A stretch of DNA of 64,000 nucleotides from Primulina eburnea (Eukaryota > Streptophyta > Magnoliopsida > Lamiales > Gesneriaceae). Numbering within the stretch: the first letter of the stretch is position 1; the number at the start of each line of letters is the position of its first letter. Of this stretch, positions 44,635 to 57,237 are shown piece after piece. The DNA is taken from assembly GCF_022965805.1 (NCBI RefSeq), contig NC_133101.1, positions 49,432,342-49,496,341 on the forward strand, written 5' to 3'. The translations under genes were made by a program, and so were the position numbers. The notes under the pieces were generated by a model. The model had not been told where the DNA came from, did no database searches, and saw nothing but the letters and a program-made list of their open reading frames with translations.

Positions 44635-45896
44635 TGTAGTATCCCGATGCCTAATTTGAGTTAATTATTGGATTAATTATATTTCGGTGGGATCGGAAGG
44701 ACCGAACCGGGTTCGGATCGTCCGAATAGGGTTCGGATCGTCCGAAGAGGGTTCGGATCGTCCGAAGACAGGTGGCTGGACACGTGGAAGACATGCAGAG
44801 TTCGGATCGTCCGATCAGGGTTCGGATCGTCTGAAGACAGGTGTCTGGACACGTGGAAGACATGCAGGGTTCGGATCGTCCGATAAGAGTTCGGAAGGTC
44901 CGAAGGGTACAGGGTTCGGATCGTCCGAAGTGGATCGGATCGTCCGAAGAGGATCGGATCGTCCGATCGTTGTCTATAAATAGAGGCGCGAGGCTTCACT
45001 TTTTACTCGCCAATTCCGAGTGTTCCAGAGCGTTTTAGTCGTTTCTGATGGGTTTCTAGCCTTTTCCCGAGGTTTAGGCACTAGCGGGGAGCTACTGGTT
45101 TTGTAGCGGAGCTGTGCTCTAGTTGGGAGCTAGCGGCATCAGTGGGCTGACTACGGACGCAGGCTTGATTCTAGGGCTGATTTCTAGGATCTACTGGTTT
45201 GAGGTACGGAAGTACTATCCGAGATAGCAGGATTGAGTATGCTTTACTATGTGTTGCATGTTTATATGTTGCATTATTATCTGTCATATGATGCATGGTT
45301 TATTATGCGGCATTTGCATAATCATGTTGAGCCTGATTATCTTTGAGATAGCCTGTTGAGAGGGTGCTCAGCCCTCGTTTGTTGTGGATGGTTGGACCCC
45401 GTTGGCCGACGGTGGTCAGGTCACCGGTATATCCACAGGTTTATTTTGGTATGGGAGCCACCTCCTGGTGCGACGGCGCAGAGTGCTACATACCTTGACG
45501 TCATTTACCTGAGCAGTATTTCGATATACCCAGATCCTGGTATCCAGTACATTTTGCATACATGCATGTCATAGTCTTGTATACTCATGCTTTCGGTACT
45601 GAGCGTTTTATGCTCACGTCCTCGGTTTATCTCTGTTTTGGACACCCTATTCGATGGGGCAGGTCTCAGGTTGGACGGTCCAGGAGGGAGTGGACAGGGA
45701 GCTGGCAGAGGTTGACTTGTAGTTATTGGTATTTGTTCTTAGAATTTAGTTCGATCTGGTTGTTTAAGTATTTTGTACTTACAGATTAGATTGGGTTGTA
45801 TTACTGTTTTTCCGCTGTTTTACCTGATTCAGTTTTAATGTTAATTTTGCATGCTTAAGTTCTGATTAGTAGGTGATTCTGGAACGGGTCACTACA
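44635..45896 (+). repeat. 3' LTR of F
   Basis: 1262 bp, followed by the target duplication ATATA. It is 20 bp longer than the 5' LTR because of one extra GTTCGGATCGTCCGAATAGG unit. Substitutions seen: GTCCGAAG/GTCTGAAG, GCAAGG/GCAGGG, GGAATTTG/GGCATTTG, GGTACTC/GGTGCTC. Confidence 0.95.
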
Positions 45897-47417
45897 ATAT
45901 AACACTTCATCATGTCTATATCGAGCCATGGTCGACCATATGACCACTGGAACGAGACAAGGCAGCAAGCGATCCACACCATCGCATGGTACAGAATTCG
46001 TTTGGTGTTCTCGGTTTCAAGCTTCGGTTGTCCTAGGTGTTTGCTTGAGTTGTGGTTGGCCAAGTGCCCTTAGCCATGGTTCAAGCCACACCTTAGGATG
46101 TTGGGAAGAGACTCTGGTCGATGGTTCAAGTCCCAATAGCCTTTGTTTCGCAAACCATGCAAAGGAAAGCACGGCTGCTGTCACAGCTTTGGACAGCAGT
46201 TTTGCTGCGGTTCAGAGGTATCGTGCGAGTTTTTGTTTAGCTTTTAGCTATGGCCTTGGACTGGATAGTACCTCAATGAGTTAGGAAGGTCATGTTTTTG
46301 TCCGTACGTGATTTGGTTAAGTTTAGAAGTCGTACGAGAATTTACGGTGCAATGTGCCAAAGTGACTCTCGAAAGAGCGTTTCACGATTTTGGCCTCCAT
46401 TCACTATTTTCGTGTACTACAGCCCTAGGGTTATGTTTTCCAATATTTTAGGAATATTTTAATCGGCTAAACGATGGTTCAATATTGGTTCGGGTTGGTA
46501 CGAAGCCATGGTTGAATACTAAGTTTGTTGGGCGTAATTGTCTCGTTTTCAGTTCGATTATGAAGTGTTGGTCAAGTTAAGTTTGTTTACATGTTTATCA
46601 TGTTAGAATTAGCTCGCAGCGAGCCTGGAAACGATCCAACTCATTCTGTAAAACAGGGTTATAATTATATTACGTGCATAAAATATAAAATGTTTATTTT
46701 TTAGATATATGCTATATGACTTGTGGCCACCTTACGCTTATGGAATTGCTTCACCGGTGACTTACAACCAGTTTAGGATTATGCATGAGTACGGATATCC
46801 AGTCCAATGGCTGTGATGATCTCTACCGCCCATTATACTGTGGTTTAGTCTGATCAGACGTGCATGTTATGTTATGGGCCACTTGCGTAGAAACATTATC
46901 TCTACCAAAAATTACGATATGATATGTTATGACAGGGATCTATCGAGCAAAGATTTTATGTATGATTTTCAGATATGCACGTATTTATAATTACTCATGA
47001 CACGATTTTCGCCTTACACTTTACGATACGATATTTTTATGTTAAGAAATTTTACGATATATTTACTTGTTATTCACGATATATGCATGCTGAGTCTTTA
47101 GACTCACTAGACTTGATTGTTGTAGGTACTGATGAGGTCGGGACCTATGGCGGGGACCAGTGAGCTAGCTTGGGCAGCAGTGTAGGAACCCGAAGACCTC
47201 ATGCTTCAGTTTATTTATCTTTTTATGCTCAAAACTCATTTTTCATCATGTTGAATTATTTTAAGTTGTTGTTTTGAATACAATAATTTCTTCCGCTGTT
47301 ACTTTAACATTTAATTTTTTTATCAGTTTATTTTATGAATGATGCATGTTATATATTTAACGAGAAAAATTTTAAATAATTTCGCAAATTTACAAATACG
47401 AAATACGGGCCTCTTCA
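45897..47417 (+). repeat. 3' LTR of E, right part
   Basis: Continues the E LTR after the F insertion, first repeating ATATA. It contains TGCTGAGTCTTTAGACTCACTAGAC and a GGGGACCAGTGAG block shared with the LTR fragment ending at 54492. Ends CGGGCCTCTTCA. Short frames inside are not conserved. Confidence 0.75.
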
Positions 47418-48289
47418 AATGCTTTCAAGCAAGTACCACTCCTTCCTGAGCATCATATGGATCAACACATCATCCTTAACAAGCTCGGAAATATGATCGA
47501 CATCAGCAAGTCTCTTATAATTCCTGGAAATTGATCTCTGCTTAGCAATAGCAGAAAATTCGCCAATCTGAATTGATTGGAGTTCATGGGCTGTGGTCCA
47601 AACGGACATAACTTCTGGAAAGACGTCTTTCAATACCCTTCTTTAATCTTTGAAAGTGATAAGGTGTCCATGAAGGATGAGGAACGTGGGAACTGCTTTC
47701 ACAATCCATCGAAGTTTAAAATGTTATTTTCAAACAACAAACAATATTATTTATAGACAGCTATTGAAGAGACAGAAGGAAGTCGAAGAGTTTTTAGTCA
47801 CCAATATGGACTTAAATGATCCAGACTAAGTTTCTCTTACCCTTACTTTAATTTTATGCATTTATTGAGGGTGAATATTGGATTTATAAAGTTAACTGAG
47901 AACACAATAGTCAGTTTCAGTTTCCAAATGATCATTCAGTTGTTGACCTAACTGATCTTCTCCAATAAGTTAATTGATTAATCGATTATTATTCTAAATC
48001 AAGTAATGTAACTGTTTGATTGCGCATTTAATGGATGTATTTCAATGAATAGCATGTTGAAACATGGACCCATGTGATCCATTTATGTTCTACATACGTT
48101 TTTATCACACGTACACACGCTTTTATTCAATTTTTTTTTTTGACTGACACGTGTCCAAAATTTGGAACGTCACATACATATATATTATTCCCCGCCCCAT
48201 TTTAGTTTTTCTTTCTTACACGCACATCAGCATTCAGGGCAAATCACTGCTCAAGGCTTATTCTCTTTTGCAGATTACAATTTACTCAA
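47418..48289. other. Flank of E, mostly AT-rich, with one small unknown frame
   Basis: Outside E. A minus-strand frame of 72 codons (47633-47415) reads MKDVFPEVMSVWTTAHELQ and further; its end runs into the E LTR, so it is truncated. It reads like a real protein fragment but I do not recognise it with certainty. The rest is AT-rich. TATATATTATTCC (48178-48190) and TTCTCTTTTGCAG (48261-48273) resemble a TATA box and a 3' splice site ahead of the ORF at 48290. No 5' LTR is visible here. Confidence 0.4.
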
Positions 48290-51099
48290 ATGGCCAACCA
48301 AGTTCCTGCTCACATTCTCAATTCTATGGCTGTTGATTTTGATTCAGTTTTGACTGTGAAGGATGAATGCGACAAGAATATCTTTCTCAAACTGGAAGCA
48401 GCCGGGCTGAAGATATTTCAGAAAAATTTTCCCAAGAAATTTATCTGAAAGAGATTGAAGACTTCTACGCTAATGGTTACATCACTACTGATGGCAAGAT
48501 CGCTACTACTGTGAATACTCAGTTGCTGATTATCGATGAAGACTTCTTCAGCGATCTATTTCAGCTGCCTGGTGATGGGCTTGCATATGTCTCTGAAGTG
48601 AAGGCATTTGATGTTGAAGAGATTCAAACCCTTCTTTCTGCTGATGGACGGAAGATCAAGGTCTCCGATCCCAAGAAGGAGCTGAAGCCAGAAGTACATT
48701 TGCTGGCTGATATTGTAGCCAAGGGGCTATTGGCAAAGGCAGGATCCTTTGCTGCCCTACCTCTGAAAAAATTTCAAGCCATGACTGCAATCATGGCTGA
48801 TAAGAAGATGAACTGGAAGAACATTATTTTCAATATCTTGAAGAATATGTTTCAATCAACCAAGCAATCCAGGAGATATGCAGTGCAACTTAGCTATATA
48901 CTGAAAGGTGAAGGGATTAGTGGGTGATGCTGCTGAGAAATCATCCAAGTTTAAAGTTTTCAATGCTGAGAATGTCCAACCACCAAAGCTCAAATTGGAC
49001 ATGTCTCCTGAGCAATTTTTGAAGGTAAAGAAAGAGATTGGGATGCAGGAGTCTCCTAAGTCAGTTAAGAAGGCTAAGACAACAGTCCAGAAGAAGACAA
49101 CCAATCATAAATTGATTGTCTCTGAGTCTGATTCTGAGAAGACTCCTCCAACTAAAATCACCAAGAAACCTCGCACTTTGAATACTAAGCCAGCAGTTGC
49201 TGTCAGCACCATTCCTACTGAACGACTGACACCATCAGGAGCCCAACAGCCTATTCAGGCTATACCTATGCAAGCCATTCCAACTGAATCTTCAGCTGAG
49301 GTTCAATTACCTCAATCTGCTGCTCAAATAAAGGAGAGGATCACCAAATCTGGTGATGAGAAGAAATCGGCTCCAAATCAAGGCGCCATTGATCATCATT
49401 ACTGGCCACACTCCTCTACCGTTTGAAAGATCAAAGGAAGTAGTGATCAGGGAGAGAATTGATGCAACAACTTCAAGGATAAGCATCCTCATGCCCTAAC
49501 TAATTCAAAAGGCAAAGAGAAAATGCAGGAAGAGCCTAGGCCAACAAATCCAATCCAAACTCACATTGATCTGATATGGAAAGAGATCAATATGTTTTCA
49601 TTTGCAAAGCTGAAAGCCTACGATGAATGGCTTAAATTCAAAACTCAAGTTTTTTCTACTCAGCTTCTGAAGAAATCAGTTCTGGAGAAATTCCTAAAAC
49701 TGGAGAAGGTTGTGCTCAAAATGGTCAAAGATTATTCAATTGTTCAAGCTCTCGAGCAGAAGAAATACTTCTTTGACCAGGTGCGTGAAAAGAAGTTACA
49801 AAAAATGCTTGCTCAGTTGCGACTCAATTTTGATCCTACCAGTCCAACCACATTCAATGATAAAGCTGTTTATGACCAACTGGAATCGGATCTTCTCTCG
49901 CTCCAGTTGGAAATCAAACAATGGGAAATGGAACAAGAGCTGACTCTACAAGCAGATTCCCAAAAGCTCTCAACTAAAGAGCCAGCTGAACAATCAACTC
50001 AACATTAGGAGCAGTCCAAAGAACCAGTTGTTGAGACTTCCAAGCGAGCAACTGATTCTACTTCCAAGTATGTACAACCATCATCCTCCGCTACTCCATC
50101 CTCGAATGATGAAATACAACTCTATTCAGATGCTGAATTATCACTAGCAAATGTTGATGAAGTGTTAAAATCAGTTGCCATTGATATTCAGCTACAATCA
50201 ACAAGAGCAGTTGAGGAGAGTTTTAACTAAAGAACCATCCGAACAGAAAAAAGAACCAACTGAATAGACTTTCTCTCAATCTGAAGAGCCTGTTCAGTCA
50301 GCTGCCATGACTGAACATGGAGTTTTTGAAGAAAATGACAAGGCTCAGCTGGACTCGGCACAAACAGAAGAAGTGCCAGCTGAAGAGCCAGTTAATATTT
50401 CAGTTGTTCAACGAACTGAGGAACAAGCTTCTCAACCAACTGATTCTCAAACAATAGAGGCAACGGTTACATCTGATGATCCAAATCTTTCCTCTGCTGA
50501 ACAGCTTCAACAGGAAGCTTTACCAGAACATGATTCAGAAATGGTGGCACTTGAAGCAGATACAACTAACAGGGCTGTGATCATCTTCGATCAACGAACA
50601 GGAACCAGAAACTTTTGAAGCCATGTCTCTTGGCATCTCGATAACTACTGAATCCTTGCTCGAAGAAATTCAAGAGATCCAGACCAATCTTGTCGGTATA
50701 GTGTCTTCTATTTCAGATATCAAGTCAATTCAATTCTTGCACACTATGATGTTTGATTCTATAAAGGACAATACCATGGTACAATTGCAGCAAATTCAAA
50801 AGGACTTCACTTCTTTATTTCTTCAACTGGACGAACTTCGGAAAGAAAGAGTGTCAGTTGAAGCTCATTTCCAGACTCAAGCTTTGGTTACAAGACGCCT
50901 TGACTTTCTGGAAAGAACTATTTCCAAAAAAATGGATTTACTACAAGATATTCTATTAAATACGGTGTCTAATCTCAACTCAGATGCGCGGACTTTATCG
51001 AAAAAGGTTGATGAGTTTGAAAAAAATTGGGAAGAAGAACAAGAACAAGGAAGAAAGGATCAACCAGAAAAATCTTCGAAGATCACCAAGAAGAAATAG
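48290..51099 (+). pseudogene. Retroelement-associated ORF of unknown function, second copy, broken
   Basis: Starts ATGGCCAACCAAG at 48290 (MANQVPAHILNSMAVDFDSVL). It is homologous throughout to 2-2736. A one-base deletion near 48415-48425 shifts the frame to 48367-48927 (SQEIYLKEIEDFY, KIKVSDPKKELKPE, FAALPLKKFQAM), and an extra base near 48908 shifts it again to 48908-49426. Further breaks separate 49523-50008, 50307-50618 and 50623-51099. The order of parts is as in the first copy: conserved N-terminal domain, Lys/Ser-rich region, acidic region, coiled-coil-like end. The first copy is less damaged, so both derive from a once-coding family. Function unknown. Confidence 0.65.
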
Positions 51100-51254
51100 A
51101 AGATTATTTTATTGTTTCTTGAAGATTATTACTTTCTTTCATTCTTTGTATGAATCTGTACATTGAAAGGATTATTTTATCTACAAAAAATTTGAAGATT
51201 ATTTTGGTGAGTTCAGTTGATCAGTTCATGTATTCCCAGTTTTGTGAAACACCA

Positions 51255-52289
51255 AAAAGGGGGGAAATTGTTGGAAACTAAATTTTGGTTGTTTGACAAA
51301 CCAAATGCTTAAATCGATTGGATTAACTGATCAAGAAGTTTGAAAGTAACTGAAGAAATAATCAAACTTAAAAATTCCCATAACTGAAGATTAATGCGCA
51401 GATTAACAAAGGCAATTGAATTAGCTGAACTGAACTTACGCAGACAACTGATTGATCAGTTGGAAACTGATTAGTTGCTACATTCAGCTGTGAGCTTATC
51501 AGCTATCGCTTATCAGGTGATCCTTCAGCTGTACACCTCATCAGTTAACGAAAAGGACATTCAACTGACAATAGTACAAAGCAGACTACAACAAATAGTG
51601 GGAACGCCGCAAAGCTGTAGTGTACGAATGTCAGAAATATATTGACGTGACAAGAAACTGATATAAAGATTCAAATTACATTGATTATTACCGTTGAAGA
51701 GAAGCCTATAAATAGCATAAATGGAAATTGAAAATTGACCGAACAATCAACGATTCACTATTCTATTAATCTTGTTATTACTCTGCTGAAATTCTCATTC
51801 AAAAGAATTAGAAGCTCACACTTATCAGATTTATTCGTAGCATTCTAGGCTAATTTTCGAGCTTACTAGCACAAATCATCTTGTTGTAAATGCAATCTTA
51901 ATTGTGTTAAGTCCAGTTGAGTGCTGTGAAACATATTGTAAACTAAGAGTTTCAGTTTTGGCATTGTTAAGTCCAAACTGAAGTGGGCTGTACAAGTGGT
52001 TGTATCGATCAAAGTCTTCTAGTGGATATCATATCCTTGTGATAGAAAGGGTGACGTATGAGTGATTGAAATCTTCGAACATCCATAAAATCTCGTGTGT
52101 TCTTATTCATTCTATATGTCATTCAGTTTATTTCTGAACTTTATTGTTAACTGATTAATATCGACTGACAAGATTCCGAATTTTAGTTTGTCACTAAACT
52201 GACTCAACATTTGAAAAGATTGTGAAAATCGTGAGTGTTTATTCAACCCACCTTCTAAAAACTCCTTCACCAGTTAATCGATCCTATCA
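51255..52289 (+). repeat. Polypurine tract and 3' LTR following the second copy
   Basis: AAAAAGGGGGGAAAT at 51254-51268, then an LTR of 1021 bp from TGTTGGAAAC (51269) to CGATCCTATCA (52289). It matches the SL1 LTR in plan, with CCTATAAATAGC near 51709 as TATA box. No 5' partner LTR is in the window, so the element is truncated on its left. Confidence 0.7.
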
Positions 52290-54492
52290 AAAACACATGC
52301 ACACACACTTCTGCACACACACACACACGTTATACACACACATTTCTTGTGTTCATTTTCAATTTTTTTTAAAATAAAACTTAGGGTTCTAAGAGTAGCA
52401 GCTGTTGCCCCCTTCCTCTTTGATTTTTCCAGCAATTCACGTCCGTTTTTCTTCAAATAATCGCGTCGAAATTCATCTGGATCAACCCTCTAATATTTCC
52501 GCTTTGGTATCGTCGTTTTGTGAGTATATTCATCAAAGGCACGTATATTGTTTCATTTTTGCATCGATCTTGTCATAGTATATGTGTTGATGTTTATTGG
52601 GTGTACAAATCCATGTCTGTTGTGTGCAGAAGTTCGAGCAAAAACGTTTGAAACGATTTCTGATCCAAATTTTAGATCTCAAAACCAAAGTTTCTGTCAT
52701 TTCAAGTTCTATCGAATTTTGGTTGATTTTATGGAAAACCTTTCAACATATAAAACGTATTACTTTTTGTTACCTTCGATTGGACAATAAATTCGTAATT
52801 TTTGGACAAGAAATGAGTGAGTTATGATCATTTTTGTGTGATTGCTCGAAATGTGACTTTTTAAAATATATGTTCTTCACGTTTCTTGAGTTATTTGTTT
52901 GCAGGCTTTGTTGGGAATCGTCGAATGATCATTGTTGTGTTTAGGTATATTGGGTATGGCGTTTAGATGCATTTTTGGTGATTCGTTTCGTGTCGTTAAG
53001 TGTCTGGTTGCATTAGAAGTTGTAGGAAGCATGTTGTGTCGAATTTTGGGTTATGGTGTTGTGATGCGTTGTGGTCGAGTAGACATTGGCTTGGGGATGT
53101 TTGGGGCTTTTTCATAGGGTTGATTCCATGCCATAGCATCTTAGGACGAGTCAAGATGTGTTGGTTCACGGTCCGTAAGATTTGGTTAGAAGGATTAAGC
53201 CTCAAGTCGTGTAGTTCCAGAAGTCCCGGCGCTCGAGCGGTAATATGTTACTGCTCGAGCGCAACTCTCACTGTTGGTTTTGTTTTTCCAGAAGGCCCGA
53301 CGCTCGAGCGGTAGGATGTTATCGCCCGAGCGCGACACCAGATGAAGGAAATTTAGCTTTTCTTTAAGCTTTAAATACAAATAATGGGTTTGTATCTTTC
53401 ATTTCTTGGGAAATGTTCATACTTTATAGTAGGATTGTTTCAGGGTCGATGTCATGGTTTAGCATGATAATTAAATGAGGTGAAGTCCCGAGTGATCTAT
53501 AACGTCTTAAGTCAATTGTTTATTTCGGTGTTGAGCACGACTGGTTCGTCCTAGTTTTGGAAATTAAGTGAATGAAATTTTGTTAGTATGTGCAGCAGTG
53601 GCACCATGCGAGATCCAACGAATCCCTCAACGCCATGTAAGTATGTTCGACGTGCAAATGAGAAAATGTTTTATTTTTGAGGTATGCTAAATATCTTGTG
53701 ACCAATTATGAACAGGTTCGGAAGCCGGTGAACGTGGCTGGGGACCTCTCCACCCTGGTAAAGCATGATCGGGTTTATATCAGGATTGGAAAGCGGTAGA
53801 GCATGACCAGGGACCAATCCACCTGGTAAAGCATGACAGAGGATCTCATGTATGTGATAGTGGACATCCCTGTCAGCCCAGGACTATGGTTTAGTCTGAT
53901 CAAACGTATTTATGTATGGGTCACTTGCTTTGAAACATATCTCTATGCAAAATGATGATGATTATGTATGTTCACGTATGTTTGATGCAAGTACATTTAT
54001 GAAAATGTTTATAAAAAGTTTTACGATATGATGGCACGTCTATGTTTATTTAAGTACGTTAAAGTTTAAAGTTTAAGTATGTAGGTTATATTTTAAAATG
54101 CATGAGGTTTTATTACGTATTATTTGTTATTCTTAGTTTATACATGTTGAGTCTTTAGACTCACTAGACTAGATCGATGCAGGTGAGGACGAGTTTGAGG
54201 AGGCGAGACGCGGGGACCAGTGAGTTGGCTCGGACTGTGCGGAGTCTAAACCCGAGGACCACCTATATTTTCAAGAATTTTCAAGCATGCTAATTTAGTT
54301 ACTCTGATTATATGAAACTATTTCACGATGTTTAAATGAGTACTTTTTTGATAAACTTTGTTTGTAATCATTTTTATTTCAAATATTTTAGACGAGCAAT
54401 TTATTTTTATCGTAATTTGAAAGATATTATTTATTTAAGAAAATTTTTATTTTTTCTCAAATTTTATGTAGTTCAAAATTTGGTACGTTACA
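52290..54492 (+). repeat. Chromovirus-type LTR fragment H
   Basis: Begins abruptly with a CA-rich stretch (52300-52350) and ends GGTACGTTACA. It carries the block GTTGAGTCTTTAGACTCACTAGAC and GGGGACCAGTGAG seen in the E LTR. Its left end is missing. Several short frames are present but none is supported. Confidence 0.55.
53226..53338 (+). repeat. Two GCGCTCGAGCGGTA hairpins in fragment H
   Basis: GGCGCTCGAGCGGTAA, ATATG, then TTACTGCTCGAGCGC is nearly a perfect hairpin (53228-53263). A second, diverged unit lies at 53298-53336 (CGCTCGAGCGGTAG...ATCGCCCGAGCG). Same theme as the units in the G LTR. Confidence 0.7.
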
Positions 54493-54766
54493 GTAGGAGT
54501 TTTCATCTCCGAACATCCATAAAAACATTGTGTCTTTACTTCTTGCAAGCACTTACTTTTCACTATATTTTTTGACAAGTTTGGCAACAAGTTTTAAGCT
54601 ATCATTAGAATCTTGAACCATTTTTCGCACTTTACAGTAGTTCATATTTCTAAAAAGTTTGAGAAGAATTTTCCACCGCTACAAAACGTTTGAAATCCAG
54701 TTTTAGAAAGCAAAATTTGAACGAGTTCATTCACCCCTACTCGTAAACCCTTTCCCGATCCCAACA
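54493..54766 (+). repeat. Tail of a TGTTGG-type LTR, different family
   Basis: GTAGGAGTTTTCATCTCCGAACATCCAT matches the equivalent region of the SL1 LTR (GTAGGAGTAATTAAATTCTCC), and the piece ends CCCGATCCCAACA. Only the 3' end remains. Confidence 0.45.
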
Positions 54767-54799
54767 TCCCCTTTCTCTATTAAAGGTAAATGTACGTAT

Positions 54800-55312
54800 A
54801 TGTGTATATCATAATGTAAATTGGATTGCTAAAATATAGTAACTCATGTCCTTTTATTACGGTTTTGTATTTATTTTGCTCTCGTGTATGATTTGAATCT
54901 TCAATATGTTTGATATTGTATCAACTTCGATATTCAAAAATACATAATTTTAACATATTTCTTGAACTTATTTGGCGTAAATCATTATATTAATTTACAA
55001 CTCAATAATTATTCTAATTATGTAAAATTATCAGATAATTAATTATAGGGCCTTACAATAAATATAATAGTGTAAATTGGTTACTAAAAATAACAACACA
55101 TGCCCATTTATTTTGATTTTGAATTTATTTTGTACTCGTGTGTTATTTGATTATCCGAATTTATTTTATATCGTATTAACTTTGATATTCTACAATACAA
55201 AATTTTAACACACTTCCTGAATTTATTTAACATAAATAATTATTTTAGTTAATCAACTCAATAATTATTCTAATTATGAAAAATTACCGGATAAAATATT
55301 CTAGGATCTTAC
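54800..55312. repeat. Imperfect tandem duplication of ~255 bp
   Basis: Two diverged copies, about 54815-55064 and 55065-55312. Each has GTAAATTGG near the start, ATTTATTTTG[CT]ACTCGTGT, and CTCAATAATTATTCTAATTATG, and ends GGxxTTACA. AT-rich and without coding potential. Origin unknown; possibly LTR-derived. Confidence 0.6.
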
Positions 55313-55757
55313 ACTATTTTTTTAAAAAAATAAATGAAACGTTTTTGAAAAAAGCATTGTCTTTGACCCAAAAAAACACTCTAATAAACAACATTTTCTA
55401 AAAAAACGTTGAATTTTATCCCAAAAAACACGCTCATACACAATGATTTTGAGCGTGATTTTTGGTATTAAAAAACAGCGCTTTTTGGAAAGCGTTGCCT
55501 ATAAGAGTGTTAAGCGTTGGCTTTGTTTTTATCTTTTTAAAAAAGTAGTGCTCAATGACAACACTTTTTGAAAATCTGTTGTCTATGTTCGAGTTTTTTA
55601 AATCAAAGACAACACATTTTTGAAAAGCGTTGTCGTTGATAAAAAAATCAGATCATTGACAATGTTTTTCTTCAAAAGCATTGTTAAAATTAAAAGACAA
55701 CAATTTCTAGAAAAAAAATTCCTTTGACTTGTTGTATTTTTTGATTTTTCTTGTAGT
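55313..55757. mobile_element. CACTA-like terminal fragment or MITE
   Basis: The right end TTTTTCTTGTAGTG is the reverse complement of CACTACAAGAAAAA, the common end of plant CACTA elements. The interior has many short repeats on AAAGCGTTGTC/GACAACACTTTT in both orientations, as in CACTA subterminal regions. A matching left end is not clear (CACTATTTTTTT near 55311), and the flanking 3 bp do not match. Confidence 0.45.
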
Positions 55758-56005
55758 GAACCAATATCCTATAGCTTGTTGTATGGGGTTGCTCAGCCCT
55801 TTTCTTTCGTGGACGGATGGGCATCGAAATTCACAATGTCTGACGGATCGAGCAGTCTCTGATGACCTGAAACATTCTAGCCCCACGTCTTGATGAGTAG
55901 TTTGTTAGAGACGGCTCATGTTAGCAGCTACACATGATGGAGCCCAAACCAAACTAAGCATGATAATGATCCAGATTTGATCCTAGATAACTTTTCATGT
56001 AATTG
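55758..56005. other. Unassigned LTR-like remnant
   Basis: Contains GGGTTGCTCAGCCCTTTTCTTTCGTGGACGGATGG, resembling the leader of the F LTR. Too short and diverged to classify. Confidence 0.35.
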
Positions 56006-57200
56006 TGAAACGACTGTTACTTAAAATGCTGCTATAAATTTTTTATTTTTTATTTTTTTCTGTAAACAAATATCGGAAAATACAATCGATTTCAAAAATA
56101 TGTATTTTTTTAGGCAAGCGTGCAATACCTACTTTCAATCACCTAATTTAAAATAAAAGGTATCCAACTAATCGTAAAAATACTGCAGTTAAAAGAACTC
56201 AGCTCGACAACATGTAAGTCATGTCAACCATAAACATATAAAGGTAAAAAGTATGAAAATATCCATAAACCCTCCTAACTCATAAACATGTACTGTGCGG
56301 AAAAAGTGTGGTCCTCGGTTATCAGCTCCCTAGCAACAGCCAGTTTACACAAGGACAACAAAAACCGTGAGTTTGTACAAGAGGGTATGCATATATCGTT
56401 TAAAAGCTTTCAAAAGCATCATGTTCAAAGAATTTCTCATGAAAATACATATATATCAGCATATAAATGGTGTAAATGATGAGAAAAAGAGATACATGGC
56501 GTGTCTTAACGTCTATGTGCTCAAAAACTCGAAGATATGCGCGTAGGACTTGTACCAGAGAGGCGGGGAAAGAGCTTTCTTTGAAAGCTAAGGAGGCTGC
56601 TGAAAAATGAGAGGAGGCTGTTGTAGGGAGGGGAGGGGAGGGGAGGGGATGGCTTATAGGAATAATTAGGTTTAGGGTTTGCTTAATGATGGGTTTGAAT
56701 CAATATAAATACACTAATGAGCTCTTAATTAAAATTTAAAGTGTTAAATGGGTTTTGGGCCCATTAAATACTAAAATAAACTCATCAAGTCCATTAACAC
56801 TCTCGAAAAATATTTCTTTTTTGGTATGTTTTTTAAAATATTGTCCGAACCCTCAAAAAGTCCCCAGATTGACTAAATTTTGCGTACCGGTTAAAATATA
56901 ACCCGGCGAGCAAAAATACCCAACCAAGGCCCATTTTCGAAAATCACTCTTAAAACAACTCATAATAAATAATTAAAATTATTATTCAATAAAAATATTT
57001 TTCCTGATTATCCCCGGTCTCCGTTACTCGTTCTAGCGCGAAATGCAATTTAAAACCATAATGCATGAAGCCTTGACAAACAATGAAATAAACACCTACC
57101 ATGCAATAATCATGCATTAAAATCATTAAACACATATTTTAATTAAAATCCTAGATTGCATACAGTCAGATTACGTAGTTCGAATTTCATAGACCTTACA
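56006..57200 (-). repeat. 3' LTR of I
   Basis: On the minus strand TGTAAGGTCTATG...AGTCGTTTCA, about 1195 bp. It resembles the solo LTR at 58492-61132 at both ends (GTTTGTACAAG region near 56370, CCGGTCTCCGTTACTCG near 57015) but lacks about 1.3 kb in the middle. Confidence 0.65.
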
Positions 57201-57223
57201 ATGCCCTCCTCCCCCCTAAAAAG
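57201..57223 (-). other. Polypurine tract of I
   Basis: On the minus strand TTTTTAGGGGGGAGGAGGGCAT, directly before the LTR start TGTAAGG. Confidence 0.75.
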
Positions 57224-57237
57224 AATTTCGTCCTCGA

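Larger units (their letters stand above)
38243..45896 (+). mobile_element. Chromovirus-like Ty3/gypsy element F, complete but split by plastid DNA
   Basis: 7654 bp: LTR 38243-39484, tRNA-iMet PBS, gag-pol split by a ~500-bp plastid-derived insert, polypurine tract, LTR 44635-45896. Perfect target duplication ATATA. The LTRs differ by 4 substitutions that I can see and one 20-bp repeat unit, so insertion is recent (about 0.1 million years at 1.3e-8 per site per year). Apart from the insert the coding frame looks unbroken. Confidence 0.93.
17744..47417 (+). mobile_element. Chromovirus-like Ty3/gypsy element E, host of the nest
   Basis: Reassembling the non-inserted pieces gives gag C-terminus, protease, RT, RNase H, integrase and a 3' LTR in order: 17744-18230, 18434-19491, 22859-23357, 34763-36595 and LTR 36626-38242 plus 45897-47417. 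It is interrupted by a solo LTR, by Athila A2 and by element F, each with a perfect 5-bp target duplication. The gag N-terminus and 5' LTR are off the left edge beyond G. Many stop codons show it is the oldest layer. Confidence 0.85.

Noticed and set aside
46000..46284. 118-codon ORF in the right part of the E LTR
   Set aside because: Inside an LTR, no similarity recognised, spans no conserved block.
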